The notes below the pieces were generated by a model. The model saw only the letters and a list, made by a program, of their open reading frames with translations, did no database searches and was not told the origin of the DNA. From positions 1,364,001 through 1,428,000 of the forward strand of contig JABMLP010000015.1 in NCBI GenBank assembly GCA_013176395.1: a stretch of DNA of 64,000 nucleotides, read 5' to 3'. Every line of letters starts with the position of its first letter. Within the stretch, counting starts at the first letter, position 1. Below are positions 33,061 through 43,800 of this stretch, in pieces. A program made the translations under genes and the position numbers. Source of the DNA: Venturia oleaginea. Lineage: Eukaryota > Ascomycota > Dothideomycetes > Venturiales > Venturiaceae.

Positions 33061-33327
33061 ATTTTTGGATTGGGGTTTGGATATTCTTTGGGACGGTCTG
33101 CCAGTATGAGAACCAAAGTGGTCGATACCGTACCAGCCTAGAGATATGAGTGCGCTGAGCTTCGTCTCTATGGAGCAAGCAATTTTGGGTACATCCACAG
33201 ATCCCGAGTTTGTCCGTTCTATCCCCACGGATGGAATTTCTGGCTCGGTACTTATTGTGCGATTTGTGAAACATTTGGAATGGACGAAGTGGCCATCTTC
33301 TTGTATTAGAACCTGGTCCATTGATAA

Positions 33328-34966
33328 TCATCTTCTCTTATTGGATTTATTGGATGCCTGCCCATTTTCATCCTCTGCGCCTCTTTTTCTTCCCCCATTT
33401 GTACTCGCCACCTCAGCAGTGACTTTCCTTTCCTCTTCTTCCAGCTTAGCCAGAGCAGACTGAAGTATCGCTTTCTCTCCCATCCGCACCTGGACAGCCA
33501 TTATCCGTCTTCTCAGCTCCACAGGGCTTTGATCGTGCATGCCTCCATCGAGCTTCTCCATTAAGCCGCTCAAATGTTCCGCATCCTGATCCACGGTAGT
33601 GCCGTATTGTCCCAACCGTCTCTTGAGCACCTCATGCATGAGCACAAACCACGACTTCGGTAATTCGCCTCGTGATGCCTGTTTCGCAAACTTGGGCGAC
33701 GAATGTGGTAATAGCACCAGCCCGAGCATTTTCAGCTCGAGTGGGAATTGCTCGTTGAACTCATCGCCACGAGGGATATCGTAGCCATCGTCCAGGGCGT
33801 CTGCTTCTTCAAGAAGATCAAGATGTTGCTTCACGATGTCGTCCGAAACCTTGAAGACATCTTTGACCGTGGAGACCACCAGATCTAATGGTATTTCCAT
33901 GACATCGTATTGCGTGTAGTTGTCTGTGATGTAACCGTATCGTCTGAGGAGATCTGATCGTGGTAGTGGTCCGTAATCGCTGAAGATTTCGCTGTCCTTT
34001 GGTATCCGTTGGATGGCTTTCATGACAAGAGCGTCTGGCTCGTAGAATAGGCGTGCCTATGTTCGTCAGTGAGAACAACGTAACTTTGTGAATGGGCCAC
34101 CCACATTATTCCTGTCGGCGTCCGCGTTCAAGATATCTGCTAAGGGCACCATTCCCTTCGACATATCCTCATCTTCATCTTCGGTAGCATAACCTTCCTC
34201 GTCCGCCTCTTTCACCTGGCTTGACTCGATATCGAATGCATATGCCATGATCAAGCTGCCCATTCTGTGTGCCAATTGTACTACTTCCACTTTCGAATTG
34301 TTTCCCTGGAATCCAAAGACCTCTGGGCTCGAGTTGACAATAGGCCATATCTTTTCCGCGAACGTCTGATCCGCCGATTGCTTTCCTATCTTCTTGACCA
34401 CGGCGCTTGCCTGCAGCTCTTCCAATTCGTTATCCGACCAGTATATCAGTGTATCGAAGGAGGATGGGAGGATGTCGAAGTAAGGTTTCCAGTTGGATTC
34501 TGATCCACGGCCGTGCTCATACAGCATGACCAGTATCAAGGACAGCCATGGATCTTCTACTAGCGAGCCTAGGAGGTCGCCGTGTTGCTGTCTGAAGGGA
34601 GAATTTTGAACACTAAGGATGATGCTTCGGGGGATGCTGAAAAGGACTTCATCTTGGTCTATGTCTGCAGTAGAAACTGTTCAAAAGTCAGTTTCTATAA
34701 TGTCTCAAAAGAGTTCGGCAAAGTTCGAGGCCTTTGAGCAGTCTTCTCAGTGGCAGCATGAGTATATTTGCATGTCCCACGCCCTCTAGGAAGCTCAAAT
34801 CGCCGACCTATGTTCTTTGCACGATAGAAGGAAATGGCGTACCTACTCCACGACCTGCATTTTGCTGTCGGAGGTCTGCAATCTCGATTTTGAGATTTAT
34901 GGTGGCACCGGAGCGTGAAAGCCAGGTCAGGAAGCCTTGAGATATGGTTTTGAACTCGTCAGTCAT
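33328..34966 (-). CDS. RKM4: SET-domain protein lysine methyltransferase (RKM4/SETD6 type)
   Basis: Rubisco-LSMT-like SET enzyme; the yeast relative Rkm4 methylates ribosomal protein Rpl42. Exons 34966..34843, 34676..34105 and 34056..33328 (introns 166 and 48 nt) give 474 residues. SET N-part: QNAGRGVVSTADIDQDEVLF and IPRSIILS; insert (iSET) with GRGSESNWKPYFDILP; core MVPLADILNADADRNNARLF; then EIFSDYGPLPRSDLLRRYGY, the cofactor and Tyr motif. A Rubisco-LSMT substrate-binding domain fills the C-terminal half, ending in a basic, nuclear-type tail (KSNKRR). An acidic loop (EGYATEDEDEDM) interrupts the SET core, as in some fungal members. Confidence 0.88.
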
Positions 34967-35149
34967 TGTTCATTGTATTGAGATATATTTGTTATTTCCG
35001 AGATCCAAACTTTTCTTCAAGGGACTTGGAACCGTGCTAAAAATAGATGGTTGAATGGTCCCATTGAAACGCGAGACGCGTCGACATCAACACTACACCG
35101 ACAGCTTATGACTTCAAGTTGCAGCGTCCCAGGCTACCCCCCCCTCTTC

Positions 35150-35440
35150 AGCATGTCAACTGAGCGTCGCGACACGCACTTGAGCGGCCAAAATATTATC
35201 GCTTCAACGTGGACCGCGGGTTGGAGGATATTGGGTTGGATCAATCGACAGAATTTGACAAACTTGCTGCTGCGACCAAGGCCTATCTCAACGACCAAAG
35301 ACAGGAGTTGTACGAGTATGACCCGAATGAGAAGACACTGACACACATCTTGAGCACGCTTCCATTGACGCTTACCCAAGCTTACGAGAGAATCATAGAG
35401 GGAGCTCTCCCACTGGCGCGAGAGCTCCCTCGCTCATGAC
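35150..35440 (+). pseudogene. Fragment resembling a STAND/NACHT-type protein
   Basis: A plus-strand frame encodes about 75 residues (RGLEDIGLDQSTEFDKLAA, then HILSTLPLTLTQAYERIIEG) ending at TGA 35439. The LP.TL..AYERI motif is common after the NACHT domain of fungal NLR-like proteins. No start, no P-loop and no repeats remain. Tentative relic. Confidence 0.35.
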
Positions 35441-35500
35441 CTCAACCTCGACCTCAATCTTTCACTCCCAAGTTACCCAAGCCCTCCTGCCAGCCCATAG

Positions 35501-36062
35501 TCACATCATGGACATCCACTTGTCGGGAACAAAACACGCTTCAAGGTTTCCACGTACAAAATTCTCGTTCGCCCAATTTTCGATCAACTTGCTTCCAATT
35601 TTGTTGTATGTGAGGTCTGAATCTGGTTGTCCTCCCCATGTAACTCTAATATACTCGATATCCTCCTTGACATTAGGAAAAGCGTTCTTGAGCCACTCCG
35701 CCATTTCCCAAATAAGACACCAGTAGGCATGGTAGAGCTTGTGTTCTGTTGTTTTTTCGTAGGCAAACACGTAGCAAGCAGCCTGGTAGAGGATATCAAA
35801 GACGTAAGACATGATGTGTTGACGTAGTTCGCGTGGGAGGTCTTGAAGATTGGCCGGCATTTTGGAGCTGAGCAGTTGTTTCATGGCGCAGGACTTCGAA
35901 TTTTCTTCACCAACTGGGGCAGAACGTGGGTTGCCAGTGCAGGCTTCATGTGTAGGCTCCTCTGATGGTTCTAACATCTGTTAATAGCCAAGCACGATGC
36001 TATGAGAGATGAAAGCACTTACCAGGTGGTTCCATCTTTGACGTGGTTGTCTTCGACATCAT
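35501..36062 (-). CDS. Tandem paralogue 1, unknown F-box-like family, 169 aa
   Basis: Exons 36062..36023 and 35970..35501 (intron 52 nt; acceptor GTTAG at 35971-35975 chosen because it keeps phase). The protein has an N-terminal Ser/Lys-rich part, then LQDLPRELRQHIMSYVFDIL (about residues 55-74), resembling an F-box-like LPxELR start, then YQAACYVFAYEKT, a Trp-rich helix (WCLIWEMAEWLKNAFP) and VKEDIEYIRVTWGG. The neighbour at 36338-36876 shares these motifs and the same phase-1 intron near the N-terminus, so the two are duplicates. Function unknown. Confidence 0.65.
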
Positions 36063-36337
36063 GCTAGATTCAGGCGATGGAGATAATCATGTTTAGAAGA
36101 GGAGGGCGGCGAGTCGATGAAGTTATCTCCTTCTAAATAGCGTTGAGCTGGATAAACGTGACTTACATACGCACATGATCACTCGTGTCATCCAAAGAAG
36201 GCAACACTCTTCCTGTGAACCCGGACCAGTGAGGTGTTTTCTCAGTATCAACAGCCAAAGGAGACACCACCAACACCCCAATTTCTCCATCTAAAACCTC
36301 CACTTCTCAAGCATAAAACAAGCCACCAACTTCTCCC

Positions 36338-36876
36338 TCACATGATTCTCATCGGCCCAATGAACAACCAATTCTCCGGCATGAACCTGGCCATTGAAGA
36401 CGACGATCCAGCCCACGTACAACGTACATACTCCACCTCTTCCTCGACCTTGGGAACTATTTTCTTGAGAAATTCAGCCGCTTGCCAAACAAAGCCCCAA
36501 AAATCACCCCTCTGCTCTTCGATTTTCTTGGGACGTTTGCCATGCAACCTTGTGTACCTGGATGCGTGATAGATAACGGTGAACTTGTCATGGAGAATCT
36601 TTTGGCGTAGTTCCCGCGAGAGGTTGAGGAATGTGGTCGCTGTCACGTCGGCCGCTTGTTTAGACTGGATTGTAGAGCCAATGTAATCATCTGTGTTCGT
36701 GGTGACTGTGGTCTCGTCCTTCGGTGGGGTAGCCTCGATAGATTCTGGCAAGCACACTGTCAACTTGGTTCGATGATTTGGAGAAGTGATGACTTACGCA
36801 ATGACCTCATCAGTGATGCCGTTATCCTGGACTTATTGCTGGGGTGCCCTTCTGTTGACGCAGATCTCCTTGACAT
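36338..36876 (-). CDS. Tandem paralogue 2, unknown F-box-like family, 161 aa
   Basis: Exons 36876..36798 and 36744..36338 (intron 53 nt, GTAAGT...GCCAG). Matches paralogue 1 across FLNLSRELRQKILHDKFTVI, YHASRYTRLHGKRP, FWGFVWQAAEFLKKIVPKV and EEEVEYVRCTWAGS. The N-terminal exons differ in sequence but share intron phase. The C-terminus ends with the short NWLFIGPMRIM. Divergence is high for a tandem pair, so the duplication is old or fast-evolving. No function assigned. Confidence 0.65.
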
Positions 36877-37203
36877 CTTGTATGGGCTAAAGAAGTGAGA
36901 TGAGTTCTCGATAAAGGCTGTAAATAAAGAGTGGTGTGCCTGGCGACAAGTTAAGAACTCCCTCGACCTCCTCGTGGTAATCTTGATGACGTGAAATGTT
37001 TTCATGTTGATAAGTGTCAAATGGGAGCGAGAGAAACGCAGGTTACATTACTGCCTAACACTTCATCAAGATCCCCAACACCTATTATGGATCAAAGTTT
37101 CATTCTCATCAAATTCCATCATCATATGTACGCTGCAAAGAAAAACCCACACAATCTGTAAGCCGATAAAATCCACAAGGAAAAACCGCAAAAGCCATAC
37201 TCA
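36877..37203. other. Intergenic between paralogue 2 and DGAT2
   Basis: No coding segment or clear regulatory motif. Confidence 0.35.
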
Positions 37204-38833
37204 TCACTCAATGATCTCCAACTCCCTAATCCTCTCCTTAGCAAACGTATCTTTCCAACTCTCCCAAAGTACCCTAAGCTCAGCACAATACTTGCCATGA
37301 ATCTCATCTATATACTCCTGCGTCGGCTTCGTCATCTGAACAACCTCAATGGGTCGTCCAACGACAATATTCATAGGCCTTCGGTACGGCATAATACCAA
37401 CATCGTAATTAAAGATACCCCTAGCGTGGAAGAGAGGCACCGTAAATCCCATCAACTTCTTGAAGATCAATTGTCCTCGCTGGATCCAAGGATGTTCGGC
37501 GGGTGCAATTTGTTCGTAGATGTCATTTTCGCCGAAGCCTAGGACGGGAACGAGGTCGGCGCCTGTACGGATGGCAAGTTTGACGAAGCCTTTTCGGGAA
37601 TTGAGGATTAGGCGGAGGGTGCCTGGTTGTGTTTCTAGCGATTCTCGCGCACCGCCTACAACGATTGTGATTGCGCGACCCATGCCTTCGCCATTCGCGC
37701 CACCTTTGCTAAGAATGTTTTCGCAAGATTCGCGAGAGACGCTGCCGAGACCCATGCGGAGGATATAGTCTCTATATAGTGGGACACGGAAGTTGGATTC
37801 AAGAGTGAGGAGGGTGTTTTTAATACCCGGGAAGAGTTGAGAGAAGCCGAGCGCTTCAGTGGCGAAGGCTGCCCATGCGCCATGGGAGATAATGCCATGT
37901 GGGTGGTAACCGAAGAGGTACTTCCGCGTCGGTACGAGTTCTGTTGTCCGATGGAGACGGGCTGGGAAGTAGGAGGCGAAGAGAGACCATATCTTTTGTC
38001 GACGTAACCAATCTGAACGATGGCTCAATTCGCCTGATGTGCCAGCTTTCGAAAGCAGGATATAGATTAGGTATGGTATGAGGAGAGGCCATAGGAAAGG
38101 GATGGCGCACAGCCAAAAGAACCAGCCCAGTGTGATGGCGACCGAAAGGGTGTGGAAAAGAACAGCGCAAGTCTGTAGACGACGCTTGAAAGGAACATTG
38201 AGAGGCGCGAATCGAATTCTATCCACATTAGCATTCATTCATACGATATAGTCGCCACAAAACATACCCACTCTTCTCCCACCCGGCACTAGCAACCCTC
38301 CCACTCGTAAGCTCCAATTCCCGCCCCCCCTTGGATGTCTCTTCCTTCTTCTTCCCATTGGAAGCGAGAGGTTTATACTCCTTCTCGTCCGTTTTCAAAC
38401 TCTTCTCATAATCCTCTGTTGGCTTAACACTAGTCAACTGTCCCCCATTCCCATCCTCATGTTTCTCGTAAACAACATTCTCAACCTTCTCAACCTCCTC
38501 AGTTTTCTCAATTTTCTTATTCTTCTCAACTTTCTCATTTTTCTCCTCACTACTACCCTTTCTCTTAGAACCCTTGATGCCAATCAACGACCCCTTCGGA
38601 CTGCGAGAACTCAATCTCTTGTGACCACGTACTGGTGCGTCGAGAATTCCAGCTCCCTCATATTCGCCAGGGGATTGTACGGCTTTGTAATCTTTTTGTT
38701 TTCTGGGAGGAGTGTTGGGAACGCTGTTGGATGCCGAAGGTGATTCTTGGGTAGCTTCTGCATAGGATTTGGAAGGATGGTCGACTCGTTCTGGAGCATC
38801 CATTTCTTCGTGGAGGGATGCAGGAGGCGCCAT
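37204..38833 (-). CDS. DGA1: Diacylglycerol O-acyltransferase 2 (DGAT2)
   Basis: Final step of triacylglycerol synthesis: diacylglycerol plus acyl-CoA, at the ER and lipid droplets. Exons 38833..38268 and 38218..37204 (intron 49 nt) give 526 residues. The first 185 residues are a disordered, Lys/Glu-rich extension with repeated EKVEKNKKIEKTEE-like units. The splice junction creates GIRFAPLNVPFKRRLQT, the usual entry to the enzyme, followed by two membrane helices (VAITLGWFFWLCAIPFLWPL and onward). The catalytic YHPHGI is in KYLFGYHPHGIISHGAW; also VVGGARESLETQPGT, GADLVPVLGFGENDIYEQ and NIVVGRPIEV. Divergent from the STK19-like gene. Confidence 0.93.
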
Positions 38834-39103
38834 CTCGCATTACTTTTTTTTCTTGGTGGAATTGGAGAAAAAAGAGGGATGGCAGCGAGTATTTACATTG
38901 GTGGGGAAATATGTTTTTGGTGAGAAGCAGGAGTCGTCTAGGATGAGACGCGATGATGACGTTGCATGGTTCATGGATGTCTCACAGCGCGTCTGTGCAG
39001 GAGGGGGAGAGTGGATTTACCATGGTTTTAGCATGTGCCCTGTCAGTCGGCCCAATACAAGATATTGAACATTAATACACCAGTTCAAGAAAAGTTAACC
39101 ACC

Positions 39104-40315
39104 ATGTCAAACTTCCGCATAACCTCCTCGTCAACCTCCGCCTCGCGCATCCAGAAGCCCCCTTTCCGCCAAACAAACAGCTCCCCCTTTTCCTCCGCCA
39201 AGAGAAAGAAGCCTACCTCAACCCTCCGTCGCAAATCCACAACCGCCACACAAGACGACGAAGACGAAGAAGATATCCTCAACGAACGCCTCCAAGACGA
39301 CGGCCTCATCGCAAGTCTCGCCAACCATCTGGATTACAGCGATGTAGCCCAGCTCCTCCGTTTGATATTAGGCAGACAATGGGCGCCCATTCCTGAGAAG
39401 GGGGCGGGTATGAATTCAACACGGACAGCAGAGGTGTTGAATCACAGGAGGATGTTACCACCCATTATCTCCGTAGCCCACGTCCATGCTTTGAGTAAAT
39501 CACCCACTTCTACAGAGCGAGAAATCTCCGCGCTATTGAATGCGGGAGTCGTTCGGCGAATAGCGATTCCCGGGAGAGGGAAGGGAAGTGCGGCGGTTGG
39601 GGAGGGATTAGTGCTAGTGAGTGAATGGGAAAAGATTGTACAGGCCGAGTCAAGATTAGGTGAGGAGTTGAGGGAGAAATATATTGAGGCTTTGAGGAGG
39701 CCGAGTTTGGAGCCAACTTTCAAGAGGGAAGAAATACAGGCGCTTTCGAGATCGGGGTTGTTGGTTCGAGCGCATACATCGAGGTCGACGGCAGATCTAT
39801 GGCTTAGACCCGGCGCATCAACGCTAGGAAACTTGGTCACCGTAGCGAAAGCTGGCTCTATGCACGCGTCGGGCTCATCGGGAGCCGTAGCTGAGGGAGC
39901 GAGAGAGCATATATCTGGTGGCAGTGGTGGAACGAATCTGATCAGCGGAGGAGGCAATACCAAAGCAGCTTCTTTGGATGCTTATACATTGTCGATCCCA
40001 AACACGGGACCATACCTGAAGCTTCTTGAAGAGTCACGAGCACATCTTGTTACGCTCCTGTCGAAAATGAGTCGCTATAGAGAGGCGCCGCTGTCCATGC
40101 TGAGAGAACGGTGGGATGGTGGCGTCGCTGGTGACTCAGAAGCAGAGAAGGCACAACGAGCGAGAAGGGAGTGGACTGGCGTGCTGCCTGGTAAGACGAA
40201 GAAGTGGAAAAGCTTCTATGGATTGCAGTTTGATTGGGTGCTTGAAGAAGCATTGGGAAGTGGGATGGTGGAGTGTTTTCGAAGTGGAGTAGGGACTGGC
40301 GTGAGAGCATTATAA
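39104..40315 (+). CDS. STK19-family winged-helix protein
   Basis: Related to human STK19, now regarded as a winged-helix DNA-binding factor in transcription-coupled repair rather than a kinase. Intronless, 403 residues from ATG 39104, which follows AACCACC. N-terminal 60 residues are basic and Ser-rich. The three winged-helix segments span about residues 65-400: SLANHLDYSDVAQLLRLILG, PPIISVAHVHALSKSPTSTE and REISALLNAGVVRRIAIPGR, then RREEIQALSRSGLLVRAH-like and LVTLLSKMSRYREAPLSMLR. A Gly/Ser-rich linker (about 280-310) separates halves. Convergent with RPB11, 249 bp apart. Confidence 0.8.
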   Translation: MSNFRITSSSTSASRIQKPPFRQTNSSPFSSAKRKKPTSTLRRKSTTATQDDEDEEDILNERLQDDGLIASLANHLDYSDVAQLLRLILGRQWAPIPEKGAGMNSTRTAEVLNHRRMLPPIISVAHVHALSKSPTSTEREISALLNAGVVRRIAIPGRGKGSAAVGEGLVLVSEWEKIVQAESRLGEELREKYIEALRRPSLEPTFKREEIQALSRSGLLVRAHTSRSTADLWLRPGASTLGNLVTVAKAGSMHASGSSGAVAEGAREHISGGSGGTNLISGGGNTKAASLDAYTLSIPNTGPYLKLLEESRAHLVTLLSKMSRYREAPLSMLRERWDGGVAGDSEAEKAQRARREWTGVLPGKTKKWKSFYGLQFDWVLEEALGSGMVECFRSGVGTGVRAL

Positions 40316-40564
40316 AGTGGGATGGAACGATACACACGAGAAATGATAATGCAACATGATAAACAAGCTCTGAATTCGTTGGTGATTAGCTAGCCATATC
40401 TATAATAGTAGAAGCGCCCTTATCCGTGACATCCTACCACCCTCAAGCCAGCATTTTCCATCCCAATCCTACCCACACCAAACGCCTAGCATAAAAGACT
40501 CCCACCCATGCCAAACTCCGTGAATTCTTTGACGCTCAAACCGGGTGTCTCAGATCCATCCATC

Positions 40565-41182
40565 TCATCCTCTCGCAATGATATTCCGTGTTTCCATTTG
40601 GTGCGTGAACTTCCTTGCCAAATCCCCCAAGTCGGCAACAATCTCCCTGCATGCTTGCAAAAGAGCCTCCTTGGGACTCAACGTGCCATCAGTCGAGACG
40701 CGTAATTCGAAGGTTGCGAAGAGGGGGTGAGGCACTTTGTAGGCGGAAAAGTGGACGAAAGGGTAGGTGTGGAGACGTTCAGTGAGGAGGTTGCCGAGGG
40801 TGTGGTCTTCCTTGTTGAAGGTGAAGATGGCGGTGTTTGGGACGCCTGGTGCGAGGGTTAAATGGACGTGAAGTGAGGTTGTAGGTATGTGAAACTTACG
40901 AGTATCGAGGATGTAGGTTACTTTCTTCTCACCGTTGGCTTCGTCAAGGATGAAGAGTTCGTATCTTTCTAGAACGTCAATTTTGTCGGCAGCAATACGC
41001 ATGTTTGCTATTGGATTACTGCGGAGGCTGTTGGAGTGGGTGGGATGTTGCCTGTAGTATCTATGCCACCGTCCCAAGAACGAGCCATGGTGGGCGACTT
41101 TCGTCCTGCTACGTTTGATGGTGGGATCTTTCCGTGCTTGGGAATAGAAAAGGGAAAGTACGCACCTGTCTGGCGCATTCAT
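40565..41182 (-). CDS. RPB11: RNA polymerase II subunit RPB11
   Basis: Small Pol II core subunit that pairs with Rpb3, like the bacterial alpha dimer. Exons 41182..41166 (17 nt), 40964..40900 and 40845..40565 (introns 201 and 54 nt) give 120 residues, the normal size. The tiny first exon encodes MNAPDR (R split by the intron), then YELFILDEANGEKKVTYILD and, after intron 2, VPNTAIFTFNKEDHTLGNLL, YPFVHFSAYKVPHPLFATFE and LRVSTDGTLSPKEALLQACR. Without splicing the first two introns translate into unrelated residues. Divergent from the nitronate monooxygenase gene, with a minisatellite between. Confidence 0.95.
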   Translation of the reverse strand: MNAPDRCVLSLFYSQARKDPTIKRSRTKVAHHGSFLGRWHRYYRQHPTHSNSLRSNPIANMRIAADKIDVLERYELFILDEANGEKKVTYILDTRKFHIPTTSLHVHLTLAPGVPNTAIFTFNKEDHTLGNLLTERLHTYPFVHFSAYKVPHPLFATFELRVSTDGTLSPKEALLQACREIVADLGDLARKFTHQMETRNIIARG

Positions 41183-41282
41183 CCTGCCGGTTGTTCTGTT
41201 CTATCGCGAATCGTACTAAATGGCAGTATTTGTACAGGAGAGATGTGTGAATATTTGGGGTGTTTTCCAAGATGTCGCGACA

Positions 41283-41374
41283 GATTTGTAGGTGGAGATG
41301 AATTTGTAGGTGGAGATGAATTTGTAGGTGGAGATGAATTTATAGGTGGAGATGAATCGATAGGTGAAGATGGC
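41283..41374. repeat. 18-bp minisatellite in the RPB11/NMO intergenic region
   Basis: Five tandem copies of an 18-bp unit (tttgtaggtggagatgaa), the last two diverging. Lies about 100-190 bp upstream of the RPB11 start and about 220 bp upstream of the nitronate monooxygenase start. Confidence 0.85.
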
Positions 41375-41593
41375 GTGGATGGGTACTCGCTTTGATGCTC
41401 GCAAATTCCAGCGTCTATCGCGCGTATTATCATGCAAGGACGGGTACGGAGTACCTACAAGCGCTCGGGGAGGGCTTCCCCACCCGGTCTTGTCCTCCGA
41501 ACCATGAGATGGTCATGTCCGATATCGTAGAGATGAGGGAGTATCGCTTCTCAGACACACATGTTCCGTTCGTTGAAGCAAACCATTCGTATC

Positions 41594-42704
41594 ATGTCTC
41601 CACTCTCAAAGACATACCCGTGGACATCCACACCTCTGATCACTTCAGCGCCCATGCGAATCATCGCAGGTCCTAAACTCGCGTTAGAAGTAAGCAAAGC
41701 TGGTACATGCTAAACTCCAGTCACACAACCGCAGCATCCTAACAACTACACACAAAGGCGGTATAGGCTTTATCGGCTCAGGAAATGACCAATCGAACCT
41801 CCCCGCCCAACTCGAGCAAGCCCATGCCCTTTGCAAAGAAGCGGGCTTGCCTACTGAGCACGTCCTTCCGATAGGCGTCGGATTCATAAATTGGGGCGCG
41901 GACCTGGTCATCTCTCTACCGCTGCTAGAAAAATACAAGCCGTGTGCTATCTGGCTGTTTGCACCGCGAGAAATATCAAATTTGGAGAAATGGACAACCG
42001 AGACTCGTCGTATAACAAATAGAGCAACAAAGATATGGGTCCAAGTTGGGTCGGTAGCAGATGCTGTAGCAACTGCGAAGGCTTGTGAGCCTGATGTTTT
42101 GGTCATACAGGGCACAGATGCTGGTGGGCATGGTTTAAATCGTGGTGCTGGCATTGTGAGTCTCGTCCCCGAGACCATTGACGCTCTACAAGAACTCGTC
42201 TCCTCGAAGCAGATTAAGACAATGCCTGGCATCGTTGCCACGGGAGGAATTGCAGAAGCTCGTGGCGTGGCGGCAGCCATCGTGCTTGGTGCCGATGGGA
42301 TATGCATGGGCACTCGTTACCTCGCTAGCAACGAAGCAGAAATAGCAAAGGGATACCAACAAGAAGTCGTCCGAGCTAGCGATGGGGGACAAACTACGAT
42401 TCGCAGTTCTGTCTATGATGAGCTCAGGGGCACAACAGACTGGGATTCCAGATATGGAGGCAGAGGCGTTACGAATAAGAGCTATGATGATGCGATTTCA
42501 GGCATGAAATTTGAGGATAACAAGAAACTGTATGCCAAAGCTGTGGAACAGGGAGATCAAGGATGGGGACCAAATGCACGAATGACGACCTACGCTGGCG
42601 CTGCGGTTGGCTTGGTCAAAAGTGTAGATTCTGCTGGCAAAATTACGAAAGAAGTCAGAGAGGGTGCGGAGAAGATACTGAGTAAACTTCAGGAGAAACT
42701 ATGA
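41594..42704 (+). CDS. Nitronate monooxygenase (2-nitropropane dioxygenase family)
   Basis: FMN-dependent TIM-barrel enzyme oxidising alkyl nitronates, probably detoxifying propionate-3-nitronate. Exons 41594..41702 and 41758..42704 (intron 55 nt) give 351 residues. N-terminus: TPLITSAPMRIIAGPKLALE, then SKAGGIGFIGSGND across the splice. Barrel motifs: PIGVGFINWG, APREISNLEKW, VQVGSVADAVATAKACEPDV and VIQGTDAGGHGLNRGAGI (FMN and active-site loop), PGIVATGGIAEARGVAAAIV, LGADGICMGTRYLASNEAEI. Ends KILSKLQEKL. The family's usual longer N-terminus (about 15 more residues) is lacking, but the barrel seems complete. Confidence 0.9.
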
Positions 42705-43079
42705 ATAGTTAGTCCTAAGCATGAAATCTTGCTGCTCTCATTGCCAAAGCCCTGTATTGCGGGCCACTTCAGACCGAAATTCGACATCTGAGAAATGAAT
42801 TGGTGCTGTCATTATCAGAAAAGGAAGGGTTGAAGCTAAGTCAGGCATTCGAGCCAATTTCGATCCTACTATATCAAGGTTCGGAGATCGAGGCTGAAGA
42901 TTTTCGTGCTAGTCTCCGATTGGCTTTTCGGCAAAGTGTCATCGATGCTCTCGAGCTCGAACCTCAACCTCGAAACCATCATCAACTCCGTCGTTCTCGA
43001 GCCAATTGTACCAAAAGATTCAAATATCTCATCTCTTCGCTCGCTTGTTGCCGTACCTTGCGCCATCCGAGGTTTTGGT

Positions 43080-43388
43080 ATGCCGCGGCTGTCCGGAATT
43101 CAAAGAGATGTACTCTCTTTGTACAGAAAATGTTTTAGAGCTGCAAACAGGAAACCTGTGGTACACTTTCGCACCTCTCGGCAAATTTAATCAATACGAA
43201 GAGGAGTACTAACCTTCCATCAGGAGACAAAGGACAAATTCAAGGATTTCACACGATCAGAATTCCGAAAGCATCTCGACCTCAATAAGAAAGATTTCAG
43301 CACCATCGAGTTTCTCCTCCGGAAAGGCAATAGGCAACTGGAGATTTATGAAGATCCTGGAATCAAGAACATCTTGACATATCGATGA
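43080..43388 (+). CDS. SDH6: Succinate dehydrogenase assembly factor 1 (LYR protein)
   Basis: Mitochondrial LYR-motif protein that delivers Fe-S clusters to the SDH iron-sulphur subunit. Exons 43080..43157 and 43224..43388 (intron 66 nt, GTGGTA...ATCAG) give 80 residues, the usual small size. Exon 1 ends MPRLSGIQRDVLSLYRKCFR-AANRKP, with the LYR motif and downstream Arg residues; exon 2 continues DFTRSEFRKHLDLNKKDFST and IEFLLRKGNRQLEIYEDPGI, typical of Sdh6/SDHAF1. Too short and split to stand out as an open frame. Same strand as the HSP20 gene 412 bp downstream. Confidence 0.9.
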
Positions 43389-43450
43389 TTACCAAACTAG
43401 AGATCAATGTTGATTTCAATTGTTACCAATCCCCGCCACGTGACGGATCT

Positions 43451-43478
43451 TTCTAGAATGTCCTAGAATATTCTGGAA
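43451..43478 (+). promoter_or_regulatory. Heat-shock element (six contiguous pentamers)
   Basis: TTC at 43451, GAA at 43456, TCC (imperfect TTC) at 43461, GAA at 43466, TTC at 43471 and GAA at 43476: six inverted nGAAn units at exact 5-bp spacing, as bound by trimeric Hsf1. Lies 320-350 bp upstream of the HSP20 ATG. A shorter TTCTGGAA site follows at 43649. Confidence 0.85.
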
Positions 43479-43670
43479 AATGATAGCCAAATCTGGTATT
43501 CGCCTGAAGCTACGCGTAAGATTGGTCAACCTTCGATCTGATTCGAATTCACCCGACTTTGAAACGGACTGAAGGCACCAGTCATGACAAACAACGAATA
43601 CGCAATCCGCCACTCCAGGCAGGAGGATTACTACAAGCTCCCAGTATCTTCTGGAAGTCCTACATCTTGG

Positions 43671-43677
43671 TATATAA
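43671..43677 (+). promoter_or_regulatory. TATA box of the HSP20 gene
   Basis: TATATAA, 124 bp upstream of the start codon and downstream of the heat-shock elements, as expected for a strongly inducible promoter. Confidence 0.65.
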
Positions 43678-43800
43678 CATCTTAAAATCCCAGCCAAAGC
43701 CCAATATCATTCAAACGATAATTACAACCAAAGTATTGAATCTACAACTCGACTACTACCAATCCTCACCAAACACATCCCACATCACACCACAAGCAAG

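Noticed and set aside
39442..39963. Minus-strand open frame of 173 codons
   Set aside because: Antisense shadow of the STK19-like gene; no motif.
41684..42313. Minus-strand open frame of 209 codons
   Set aside because: Antisense of nitronate monooxygenase, which has clear FMN-barrel motifs on the plus strand.
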